Below, one piece after another: positions 1-6,379 of a DNA stretch of 26,360 nucleotides. Below the pieces are notes generated by a model. That model was not told the DNA's origin. It was given only the letters and a program-made list of their open reading frames with translations, and did no database searches. The stretch covers positions 1 through 26,360 of the forward strand of contig JAICRQ010000003.1 in NCBI GenBank assembly GCA_025966435.1. The letters are read 5' to 3'. The DNA comes from Anaerolineales bacterium (lineage in GTDB: Bacteria > Chloroflexota > Anaerolineae > Anaerolineales > Villigracilaceae). Position 1 is the first letter of the stretch; each line of letters starts with the position of its first letter. A program made the translations under genes and the position numbers.

Positions 1-156
1 AGAGAGGATGGCGCCGTCCATCTGGGACCGGGGGACCATGAGTCGAACCAGTACCTGCAACGCGAGTTATATACCGCGGTGAAGGGGATTCTGGAAGAGA
101 CGGCTGCCTATCGCCTGCACTTCCAGCGCGCGGATGCCGAAAGCCTTATGGAGTAG
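1..156 (+). CDS. C-terminal fragment of an unidentified protein
   Basis: An open frame enters from the left edge and ends at TAG 154-156, giving 51 residues with no internal stop. The other two forward frames look less like coding sequence. The fragment is charged and probably helical, and ends ADAESLME. I do not recognise the family, and no motif allows a function to be named. It converges with the next gene on the - strand and the two 3' ends overlap by 11 bases (146-156). The start and most of the protein lie outside the window. Confidence 0.55.
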   Translation, partial: REDGAVHLGPGDHESNQYLQRELYTAVKGILEETAAYRLHFQRADAESLME

Positions 157-892
157 GCGTGCGTGTGGGGGTTGGCGTATTCGGAATGTCGGGGATGATC
201 ACCTGGTCAAGGTTGACCGAGCCGCCGCCTGTGTGCGTGATTACCACAGAATGCGTTCCGCTTGCCAGTAGGTCTGAAGCCCATTCGGTTCCACTCGATT
301 GATCCAATATCTCACTTATGTTGCTGTCAATGTTAATTCTTACCTGCCCGAGCGTCGGTCCGCCCTGGTAGATCAGCCGCAATTGCCTGCCAATAAAACG
401 GAACGAGATTGTATTTCCAGGCTCATGTGAAACGTGCACAGTACCGCCCTCCTGCCACCCATCATAAATTATATATTGATGTCCATCATCATAGATCCCC
501 TCGATCAGCGGCGAAACGGATGCGGAAGTCAACGTGGCAGGAGATGTATTGGTCGCATTGGGAAGGGTGAGGACAATCGGTGTGCCGGCACCGGGACGGG
601 TCGGCGTCGTCACGACAGGAGGACGATCGGTAGGCTCTTCGAAGATTGGATCCTCTGTTGGTGCCTCGATTGGCTCCTCAATCTCGGTTTCTTCAACCAA
701 CGGCGTGGTGATCGCCGGTTCGGTCCCCAGGTACACGTATGGAAAGCGCGTCGCACTCGGGGTCACTGCTACTTCTGCCGGGGAATTAAGCGAACGCCCG
801 ATCAGCAATACGAGGAGGATCCCAATGACAGAACACCCGCTGATAAAGATCGGGATCAGAAGACTGCGGTCAAAGGCTGGCTGGTTGTCCAT
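146..892 (-). CDS. Membrane-anchored protein with Thr/Pro-rich stalk and C-terminal beta-sandwich domain
   Basis: This 248-residue protein has one N-terminal membrane segment (about residues 10-31, LLIPIFISGC onward). A Glu/Pro/Thr-rich linker follows (about 40-125), then a globular part (about 128-235), then a short TPTPTRTPTP tail. The globular part has features of the galactose-binding or carbohydrate-binding-like beta-sandwiches common in Chloroflexota surface proteins: an early IYDDGHQYIIYDGW segment, RLIYQGGPTLGQVRINID in the middle, and a GTHSVVITHTGG strand near the end. This fold assignment is an inference. The protein is probably anchored in the membrane and exposed outside. The gene is divergent from the GH20 hexosaminidase, 85 bases away, so a shared role in glycan handling is possible but unproven. 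No good Shine-Dalgarno precedes the ATG at 892. Confidence 0.75.
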   Translation of the reverse strand: MDNQPAFDRSLLIPIFISGCSVIGILLVLLIGRSLNSPAEVAVTPSATRFPYVYLGTEPAITTPLVEETEIEEPIEAPTEDPIFEEPTDRPPVVTTPTRPGAGTPIVLTLPNATNTSPATLTSASVSPLIEGIYDDGHQYIIYDGWQEGGTVHVSHEPGNTISFRFIGRQLRLIYQGGPTLGQVRINIDSNISEILDQSSGTEWASDLLASGTHSVVITHTGGGSVNLDQVIIPDIPNTPTPTRTPTP

Positions 893-977
893 AAGGAGTG
901 GAAAACGTATTGATTCCGCTTACAGATCATCAAATGACTCAAAAAGCGGTATCATCGGGCAGGAGGATACCACAATC

Positions 978-2441
978 ATGCATAATCCAGAGGACTGTTA
1001 CGTGTGTCTGATACCAAAGCCCACATCTGTTTTTGAGTCGGAGGGGAATTTTTCTCTTTCACGAGATACGATTATCTTTACACAAAAAGATAATCGCGAG
1101 ACTGGTTTCATTGCAAATCTTCTCTCCACGTTTCTGGGGGAGGTCAGTGGTTACGAAGCCCCTGTGAGGGAACAAGATAGCGACAAAAAGCAAGGCAACA
1201 TCTATCTTTCTTTAAAAGCCGATGAAAGCCTGGGCGAGGAGGGATATGAGGTATCGATCACAACGGACGGCGTAAGACTCCATGCGAACTCCCCGGCGGG
1301 GCTGTTTTATGGCGTGCAGACTCTACGGCAGCTTCTTCCCATCTATTCTTCTGAGACGGCGAGTCTGCCGGCGGTTTCGATACGCGACGTCCCTCGCTTC
1401 GAATGGCGCGGCGCCATGCTCGACGTGTCCCGTCACTTCTTCGGCGTGGAGGATGTCAAACGCTTCATCGACCTGATCTCACACTATAAGATCAACCGGC
1501 TGCACCTGCATCTTTCGGATGATCAGGGCTGGCGGGTCGAGATCAAATCCTGGCCGCGGCTGACGGAGGTCGGCGGCAGCACACAGGTGGGAGGTGGAAA
1601 GGGCGGTTACTTCACGCAGGAGCAATACAAAGAGATCGTGGACTACGCGCGCAGTCGGTATATCATGATTGTCCCTGAAATTGACACGCCCGGCCACACG
1701 AACGCGGCGTTGGCATCCTACGCAGAACTGAATAGCTCCGAAGAAGCGCCTGAGTTATACACAGACACACGGGTCGGCTTCAGCAGCCTGTGGATCAACA
1801 GCGAGATCACCTATACATTCCTGGACGATGTAATTCGTGAAGTTGCCGCGCTCACTCCCACACCATACATTCACATCGGCGGCGACGAAGCCCGCTCCAC
1901 ATCAGAGGAGGACTATAAATATTTCATCAAGCGCATTCAGGAAATTGTCGCCGCACATGGCAAAACCGCCATTGGCTGGAGTGAGATTGGCGAAGCGGAG
2001 CTCCTTCCCGGCACTATCGCACAGATCTGGATTCCCGCGGGCTTTGAGAACGCCAAACGACAGAGCGCGAAGATGATTCTCTCCCCGGCGAACAAAATCT
2101 ATCTCGACATGAAATACGATACATCTTCGCCGCTCGGGCTGGATTGGGCGGGTCTGGTCAGCGTGAAAGACTCTTACGATTGGGAACCGGGCAGCTACAT
2201 GGAAGGGCTCGAAGAAAGTCAGATCCTCGGCATCGAAGCACCGCTCTGGACAGAAACAGTCCAGAGCATGAAAGACATCGAATACATGACCTTCCCTCGC
2301 CTGCTGGGAGTTGCTGAATTAGCCTGGTCGCCAAAAGGGCAAACCTGGGACGATTACCGCCAGCGCCTCGCCGCGCACGGGGAACGGATGGAAGCGATGG
2401 GAATCAACTTCTTCAAATCGCCGGACGTGGATTGGGAATAA
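978..2441 (+). CDS. Glycoside hydrolase family 20 beta-N-acetylhexosaminidase
   Basis: The enzyme is expected to remove terminal beta-linked GlcNAc or GalNAc from glycans by substrate-assisted catalysis. The 487-residue product has an N-terminal GH20b-like domain (about 10-130), then a TIM barrel starting at FEWRGAMLDVSRHFF. Visible family motifs are LHLHLSDDQGWR, PEIDTPGHT, HIGGDEA (residues 299-305, with the catalytic pair D303-E304) and LGIEAPLWTET. The frame is open upstream to 534, but the extension lies opposite the neighbouring gene and has no family similarity. ATG 978 has AGGAGG at 961-966 and puts the start just before the GH20b domain. There is no signal peptide, so the enzyme is probably cytoplasmic and may act in recycling of wall or glycan fragments. 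The AT-rich nuclease-like gene begins 14 bases after its stop. Confidence 0.93.
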   Translation: MHNPEDCYVCLIPKPTSVFESEGNFSLSRDTIIFTQKDNRETGFIANLLSTFLGEVSGYEAPVREQDSDKKQGNIYLSLKADESLGEEGYEVSITTDGVRLHANSPAGLFYGVQTLRQLLPIYSSETASLPAVSIRDVPRFEWRGAMLDVSRHFFGVEDVKRFIDLISHYKINRLHLHLSDDQGWRVEIKSWPRLTEVGGSTQVGGGKGGYFTQEQYKEIVDYARSRYIMIVPEIDTPGHTNAALASYAELNSSEEAPELYTDTRVGFSSLWINSEITYTFLDDVIREVAALTPTPYIHIGGDEARSTSEEDYKYFIKRIQEIVAAHGKTAIGWSEIGEAELLPGTIAQIWIPAGFENAKRQSAKMILSPANKIYLDMKYDTSSPLGLDWAGLVSVKDSYDWEPGSYMEGLEESQILGIEAPLWTETVQSMKDIEYMTFPRLLGVAELAWSPKGQTWDDYRQRLAAHGERMEAMGINFFKSPDVDWE

Positions 2442-2455
2442 AAAAGCAAGTCTAA

Positions 2456-3130
2456 ATGGAAAACAAAACTATTTCTGAACAGCTATTTGAAAATCTCTGC
2501 ACTATCCGTGATATTAAGTTTGAGCCTATACCTCGAGTAAAGGATTTTCGCACTCCCGATTATCGAATATGGCTAAAGACGACAGAAGAAATAATCGTTG
2601 AAGTGAAGCAAATGGACTTAAGCAAAGAGGATTTGCATTTCATAGATCATGTTCGCAAAGGTAAGGAAGTACCATCTGGCTTTAGAGCCACTGGTCATAT
2701 ACGAATCAGAAATATCATCACCAGTGCTCATTCTCAGTTAAAGAATTTTTCTAAGGGACTGTATCCTGCGATTATCGTTATTTACGATAATACTGGAGGT
2801 CTATCTCATCTGGATCACGAAGATATCTTGAATGGAATGTATGGAAATGAAACAGTAGTAGTAAATTTTTCTCAAGCACCTGATGTTGCATCCGAATTAG
2901 TAAGTCACAAGTTTGGTGGGAAACAAAAACTAACGCCTTACCATAATCGAGTCGTTAGTGCAATCGCGCTTTTGACAGCTGAAAACAATTCCCCTAAGCT
3001 GAACATATTTCATAACATTTACACTGAGTTACCTGTGAATCCCCACATTGCTTGGCAGATAGCGGAAAAACAATATACTTTACAATTGGACTTATCTACT
3101 TATCAATTTTGGTCAGAAATTACTCCTTAG
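2456..3130 (+). CDS. PD-(D/E)XK nuclease-like protein, AT-rich
   Basis: The 224-residue product shows the hallmark of the restriction-endonuclease-like fold: Glu12 in a first helix, TPDYRI with D35, then the strand IIVEVKQ with E49-x-K51. This spacing (D, 13 residues, ExK) matches the metal-binding core of PD-(D/E)XK nucleases. The C-terminal half (IIVIYDNTGG, then strand-rich sequence) is not recognisable. Target and biological role are unknown. It could be a defence nuclease, an orphan restriction-type enzyme, or an inactive member. Base composition is clearly AT-richer than the neighbours, with many A/T-ending codons, which suggests transfer. No adjacent methyltransferase is present. The ATG at 2456 has no strong Shine-Dalgarno and may be translated by coupling with the hexosaminidase 14 bases upstream. 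A weak hairpin (3141-3147 with 3166-3172) lies beyond its stop. Confidence 0.6.
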   Translation: MENKTISEQLFENLCTIRDIKFEPIPRVKDFRTPDYRIWLKTTEEIIVEVKQMDLSKEDLHFIDHVRKGKEVPSGFRATGHIRIRNIITSAHSQLKNFSKGLYPAIIVIYDNTGGLSHLDHEDILNGMYGNETVVVNFSQAPDVASELVSHKFGGKQKLTPYHNRVVSAIALLTAENNSPKLNIFHNIYTELPVNPHIAWQIAEKQYTLQLDLSTYQFWSEITP

Positions 3131-3155
3131 GCCTGTGTAGTTAGAGAATTGATAT

Positions 3156-3524
3156 CTAGAATTCCTCTCTAAAGACCGATTGTATTTCTGTTGGTGTTTT
3201 GCAGGTTTTCAGCTTAGCCTGTATTGCTAAAATCTTCTCAGGAGAAATGATAGAGCTGTCAAAGCTAACACCTACACCAATATGCTTTAGAGCTTTACGC
3301 TGAAACCTTGCCATTTCGTCTCTGTAGTTAAGCTTCTGTTCCTGCTGCAGAAAATCAAGAGGATGAATAAGTGCAATGCAACAAAAATTTCCATTATCTT
3401 GCTGGATATTTAGCGAAAGAAAATTTTTTTGATTTGAATCTTGCCAATTTCTCATTGTCTCATATAAGGCTTTCATTGAAACACACTCAAAATAGAGAAG
3501 GTTGTTTGCATGTGGCTCTGTCAT
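3156..3524 (-). CDS. Small hypothetical protein, AT-rich
   Basis: This 122-residue product is of unknown family. It begins with MTEPHANNLLYFECVS and has alternating strand and helix character, including the hydrophobic stretch FCCIALIHPLDF near the middle and a Lys-rich C-terminal part. There is no signal peptide or membrane segment. AAGGA lies about 10 bases before the ATG. Like the nuclease-like gene it faces, it is much AT-richer than the surrounding genes, and only 25 bases separate the two stop codons. The pair may therefore have arrived together. A role as immunity or partner protein to the nuclease is speculative, and the convergent orientation is unusual for that. Confidence 0.5.
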   Translation of the reverse strand: MTEPHANNLLYFECVSMKALYETMRNWQDSNQKNFLSLNIQQDNGNFCCIALIHPLDFLQQEQKLNYRDEMARFQRKALKHIGVGVSFDSSIISPEKILAIQAKLKTCKTPTEIQSVFREEF

Positions 3525-3573
3525 ATGTGATTCTTTTCCTTACAGAGTGGTATTCCTCTACACAAGTAGAAAT

Positions 3574-4926
3574 CTATCTCACTGCCCGATCCGTAATCTC
3601 CAGCGCCTGATCCAAAACGTCAAATCCCTGTTTCAATTGTTCCTCTGTAATGATCAACGGCGGGATGATCAGCACGGTGTGCCAGTGAGTATATAAAAAT
3701 AGACCGTGATCGAGGCAATATTTCTTGAGCGCGTTCATCTCCGGCGAGGAACCATTCCACGGCGCCATCGGCTCTTTCGTCTTTCTATCTTTCACTAACT
3801 CAAGAATCCCAAACAATCCTATACTCCTCACCTCTCCGACAGATGGATGCGCCTCGCCAAGATCGGTTAGCATGCGTTTGAGTATCTTGCCCATCCCCGC
3901 TGCGTGCTCGACGAGCTTATCCTCTCGCATCACACTGATATTCGCAATCGCCGCCGCGAGCGAGACCGGATGTGAAGTGTACGTCAGGCCACCTTCGTAG
4001 GCATGTTCGTTGAACGCCGCGGCGATCTCCGGCTTCATCGCCACCGCGCCCAGCGGCGCATAAGCGGAAGTCAATCCCTTTGCCATGGTGATCATGTCGG
4101 GGACGACATCCCAGTGTTCTACAGCAAACCATTTGCCTGTGCGACCGAACCCGCTCATCACTTCATCGGCGATCATCACGATGTCGTATTGATCGCACAT
4201 GGCGCGCACGCCCTGCATGTATCCCTCGGGCGGGATGATGACTCCGTTTGTCCCTGTAACGGACTCTATGAGGATCGCAGCAATCGTCTGCGGTCCCTCG
4301 TATTGGATAATCTCTTCGAGGTGGTTGAGATAGTCTAGCGTGAAGTCTGCTTCGGAAATGTCAGGATTCGTCCGGTGGAAAGTGGATCTGTAGCGGTACG
4401 GGTCGAGGAAATGGACGACGCCCGGCATCAGGTTCGGCTCCCAGACCACACGACGCGGGTCGCCCGTCGCTGCCATCGCGCCGGCGGTCGCGCCGTGATA
4501 GGAGCGATAACGCGTCAGAATCTTGTGTCTGCCTGTGTAGCCGCGCGCCAGCTTGATCGCGTTCTCGTTGGCGTCCGCGCCGCCGAGCGTAAACAGCACC
4601 TTTGTCAGCGCCTGGTGTGGAGTGATCTCGGCCACCATCTTGCTCGCCAGGGCTCGGGCTTTCGTCGTCATCCCCGGCGCGGCATACGCGAGCTCCGCCA
4701 CCTGCTCCTGCATCGCCTTGACTACGCGCTCATCTCCATGGCCGATGTTGACGCACATTGTCATCGAGTTGAAGTCAAGGTAGCGCTTCTCGTCTACATC
4801 CCAGAAATACACACCTTTGGCGCGCTTCACCGCGATGGGATTCACCTTCGCCTGCGCCGACCAGGTGTAGAAGACATGTTCTTTGGATATGGATAGAATT
4901 TCGTCGTTGGTGAGATCGAATATCAT
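3574..4926 (-). CDS. Class III (omega) PLP-dependent aminotransferase
   Basis: This is a fold-type I PLP enzyme of the class III aminotransferases, which move an amino group from an omega-amine or beta-amino acid to a keto acid. The 450-residue form shows TLGGADANENAIKLAR (cofactor phosphate region), YHGATAGAMAATGDPRR, the ADEVMSGFGRTGKW signature with its PLP-ring Asp, and AKGLTSAYAPLG with the Schiff-base Lys at residue 283. The substrate cannot be decided. Taurine, beta-alanine and related omega-amino donors are all possible. The start is ambiguous. ATG 4926 has AGGAA four bases upstream and begins close to where relatives begin. An in-frame ATG at 5001 has a better GGAGGG but would force a perfect 13-bp inverted repeat into the coding region. 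The gene is divergent from rpsF. Confidence 0.9.
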   Translation of the reverse strand: MIFDLTNDEILSISKEHVFYTWSAQAKVNPIAVKRAKGVYFWDVDEKRYLDFNSMTMCVNIGHGDERVVKAMQEQVAELAYAAPGMTTKARALASKMVAEITPHQALTKVLFTLGGADANENAIKLARGYTGRHKILTRYRSYHGATAGAMAATGDPRRVVWEPNLMPGVVHFLDPYRYRSTFHRTNPDISEADFTLDYLNHLEEIIQYEGPQTIAAILIESVTGTNGVIIPPEGYMQGVRAMCDQYDIVMIADEVMSGFGRTGKWFAVEHWDVVPDMITMAKGLTSAYAPLGAVAMKPEIAAAFNEHAYEGGLTYTSHPVSLAAAIANISVMREDKLVEHAAGMGKILKRMLTDLGEAHPSVGEVRSIGLFGILELVKDRKTKEPMAPWNGSSPEMNALKKYCLDHGLFLYTHWHTVLIIPPLIITEEQLKQGFDVLDQALEITDRAVR

Positions 4927-4960
4927 AAATTTCCTGTTTACCTGTGTACTTGTATACTCT

Positions 4961-4995
4961 CTGATGACCCAGCAGTTCAGCCGCTGGGTCATCAG
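4961..4995. repeat. Perfect 13-bp inverted repeat at the aminotransferase 5' end
   Basis: CTGATGACCCAGC (4961-4973) and GCTGGGTCATCAG (4983-4995) are exact reverse complements around a 9-base loop. There is no T-run on either side, so it is not a standard terminator. It lies between the aminotransferase start at 4926 and the rpsF transcription region. It could be an operator for the divergent genes or a 5' untranslated hairpin on the aminotransferase mRNA. If translation starts at 5001 instead, it would be a coding hairpin. Confidence 0.6.
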
Positions 4996-5055
4996 AGCCA
5001 TTATAACCCTCCAGAATCCAGGGATTCATGATAAACTACATCCCGCTTAAGAAAC

Positions 5056-5115
5056 AGGTACGTCACAATATACGTGCCTTTCCGCTCCCGGCGGACCCAC
5101 GGTCTGAACGGGAGC
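5056..5115 (+). promoter_or_regulatory. Structured rpsF leader, candidate S6:S18-type autoregulatory RNA
   Basis: Two hairpins can form just upstream of rpsF. GGTACG (5057-5062) can pair with CGTGCC (5073-5078) with one wobble pair. GCTCCCG (5084-5090) pairs perfectly with CGGGAGC (5109-5115). Inside the second loop, GGACC (5093-5097) can pair with GGTCT (5101-5105). Many bacteria regulate rpsF operons through a leader RNA bound by the S6:S18 complex, and both partner genes are in this operon. I cannot confirm the specific consensus by eye. The structure is seen; the role is inferred. Confidence 0.35.
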
Positions 5116-5141
5116 AATTCCATGGAAAGGAGGAAACCCTC

Positions 5142-5423
5142 ATGCGCAAATATGAACTCGTTTGCATTATCCAGCCCGAGCTGGATGAGACCGCTTTTAA
5201 AGGCGTGGTCGACCGCGTCTCCGGCTGGGTCAGTGATGCAGGCGGAAGTGTGGATAAAGTGGATGTCTGGGGACGCCGCCGAATGGCGTACCAGATTCGC
5301 AAGCAGCGCGAAGGTCAATACGTTCTGCTGAACGTGACTCTCGATCCGAAAGCCACCAGCGAGCTGGAGCGGAACATCCGCTACCTCGAGCCCGTCCTGC
5401 GTCACATGTTGTCCGCGGTCTAA
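5142..5423 (+). CDS. rpsF: Small ribosomal subunit protein bS6
   Basis: bS6 sits on the platform of the 30S subunit and binds 16S rRNA together with bS18. The 93-residue product begins MRKYELVCIIQPELDE and has GRRRMAYQIRKQREGQYVLLNV in the middle, as expected for this family, and its length is normal. The frame extends upstream to 5028, but ATG 5142 has a strong AAAGGAGG (5126-5133) at 8 bases and matches the conserved N-terminus, so it is chosen. It is the first gene of a + strand cluster rpsF-ssb-rpsR-foldase. A structured leader precedes it. Confidence 0.96.
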   Translation: MRKYELVCIIQPELDETAFKGVVDRVSGWVSDAGGSVDKVDVWGRRRMAYQIRKQREGQYVLLNVTLDPKATSELERNIRYLEPVLRHMLSAV

Positions 5424-5463
5424 TTAATTTTAGAAATAGTTTGGGATAAACAAGGAGATTGAC

Positions 5464-5889
5464 ATGAGCCGAGGCCTGAACAAAGTACAGATTATTGGTC
5501 ACCTGGGACGCGACCCCGAGATGCGCTACACGCCCTCCGGGCGCCCGGTCACCACCTTCACCGTAGCGGTCAGCCGCTCGTGGAATACAGTGGACGGCGA
5601 ACGTCACAACGAGACGGAGTGGTTCAACATCGTCGCCTGGGGCAACTTGGCAGAGATCTGCAAGCAGTATCTCAACAAAGGACAGCAAGTCTATATCGAA
5701 GGACGCTTGCAAACCCGCCGCTGGGATGACAAGGAAGGCGTCAAGCATACAAGTGTAGAGGTTGTCGCCAACGAGATGATGATGCTCAGCGATCGAGGGG
5801 AACGCCGCGACCAGAATAATCAGGGCCAACAAGGAGCGGATGTCCCTCCCGATGATATGACAGCGAACGAGGATGAATTCCCGTTCTAA
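5464..5889 (+). CDS. ssb: Single-stranded DNA-binding protein
   Basis: SSB coats single-stranded DNA during replication, recombination and repair. The 141-residue product has an N-terminal OB-fold (about 1-108) with NKVQIIGHLGRDPEMRYTPS, TEWFNIVAWGNLAE and YLNKGQQVYIEGRLQTR. A short flexible Gln/Asn-rich linker follows, then the acidic tip NEDEFPF, the usual docking peptide for partner proteins. AAGGAGA lies just before the ATG. Its place between rpsF and rpsR is the common bacterial arrangement. Confidence 0.97.
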   Translation: MSRGLNKVQIIGHLGRDPEMRYTPSGRPVTTFTVAVSRSWNTVDGERHNETEWFNIVAWGNLAEICKQYLNKGQQVYIEGRLQTRRWDDKEGVKHTSVEVVANEMMMLSDRGERRDQNNQGQQGADVPPDDMTANEDEFPF

Positions 5890-5900
5890 AAGATTACTTT

Positions 5901-5998
5901 AGACCCTAAGGGTTTCCTTGAAAAACATTTCCTCGTGACCTGAAAAGGCTATGGATCGGAATTACAACCTCCTGCCTGACGACAAACCCTTAGGGTCT
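5901..5998. repeat. 98-bp segment bounded by a perfect 15-bp inverted repeat
   Basis: AGACCCTAAGGGTTT (5901-5915) and AAACCCTTAGGGTCT (5984-5998) are exact reverse complements, 68 bases apart. Each arm is itself nearly palindromic around CCCTWAGGG. The element fills most of the 136-base ssb-rpsR gap. It could be a long-range hairpin in the operon mRNA, two copies of a protein-binding palindrome, or a tiny inverted-repeat insertion. No clear target-site duplication flanks it (TT before, CA after). Confidence 0.6.
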
Positions 5999-6025
5999 CA
6001 ATATAAAAATTAAATTGGAGTACTA

Positions 6026-6307
6026 ATGGCTGAAGATCGAAGACCATATGGTTCCACGGAAGGTGGTGGAGAACGCCGCTTCTTTGCGAAACCGAAATTT
6101 TGTCAATTCTGCGCCGATAAGACGCTGACGATTGACTATAAAAAGACAGACCTGCTTCGTAAGTATGTCACCGAAGACGGTTCCATCCGTCCACGCCGCC
6201 AGACGGGCGCGTGTGCAAGACACCAACGCGCTGTGGCAGCCGCCGTCAAACAGGCGCGCCACATTGCCCTGCTGCCGTTCACAGGCAAGTCCGACGACGG
6301 ACGCTAA
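6026..6307 (+). CDS. rpsR: Small ribosomal subunit protein bS18
   Basis: bS18 pairs with bS6 on the 30S platform. The 93-residue product has FCQFCADK (C26, C29), the core [20 protein letters not shown], and [24 protein letters not shown] (C63, H66), typical of bS18. The C-x2-C and C-x2-H pairs would allow zinc binding, as in the Cys-containing form of several ribosomal proteins. TTGGAG precedes the ATG by 6 bases. It follows ssb in the same operon, after the inverted-repeat segment. Confidence 0.96.
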   Translation: MAEDRRPYGSTEGGGERRFFAKPKFCQFCADKTLTIDYKKTDLLRKYVTEDGSIRPRRQTGACARHQRAVAAAVKQARHIALLPFTGKSDDGR

Positions 6308-6317
6308 TCCTTGCGTA

Positions 6318-6363
6318 GCAAAGCAGTCACGGGGTCCCGCGCCTCGCGGGACCCCGGCTTTGC
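6318..6363 (+). other. Strong intercistronic hairpin between rpsR and the foldase gene
   Basis: GGGGTCCCGCG (6331-6341) and CGCGGGACCCC (6345-6355) form a perfect 11-bp stem with a CCT loop. GCAAAGC (6318-6324) and GCTTTGC (6357-6363) can extend it across an asymmetric internal loop. No T-run follows, so it is not a canonical intrinsic terminator. It may reduce read-through or mark an RNA processing or stability boundary between ribosomal and foldase messages. Confidence 0.6.
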
Positions 6364-6379
6364 GTCACGGAGAATTTGA

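Noticed and set aside
534..977. N-terminal extension of the hexosaminidase
   Set aside because: The frame is open, but it lies opposite the 146-892 gene and encodes Gly/Ser/Val-rich sequence without family similarity. A good AGGAGG-ATG start is found at 978.
4375..4896. Open frame of 173 codons on the + strand
   Set aside because: It is antisense to the class III aminotransferase, rich in Arg/His, with no ribosome binding site or family motif.
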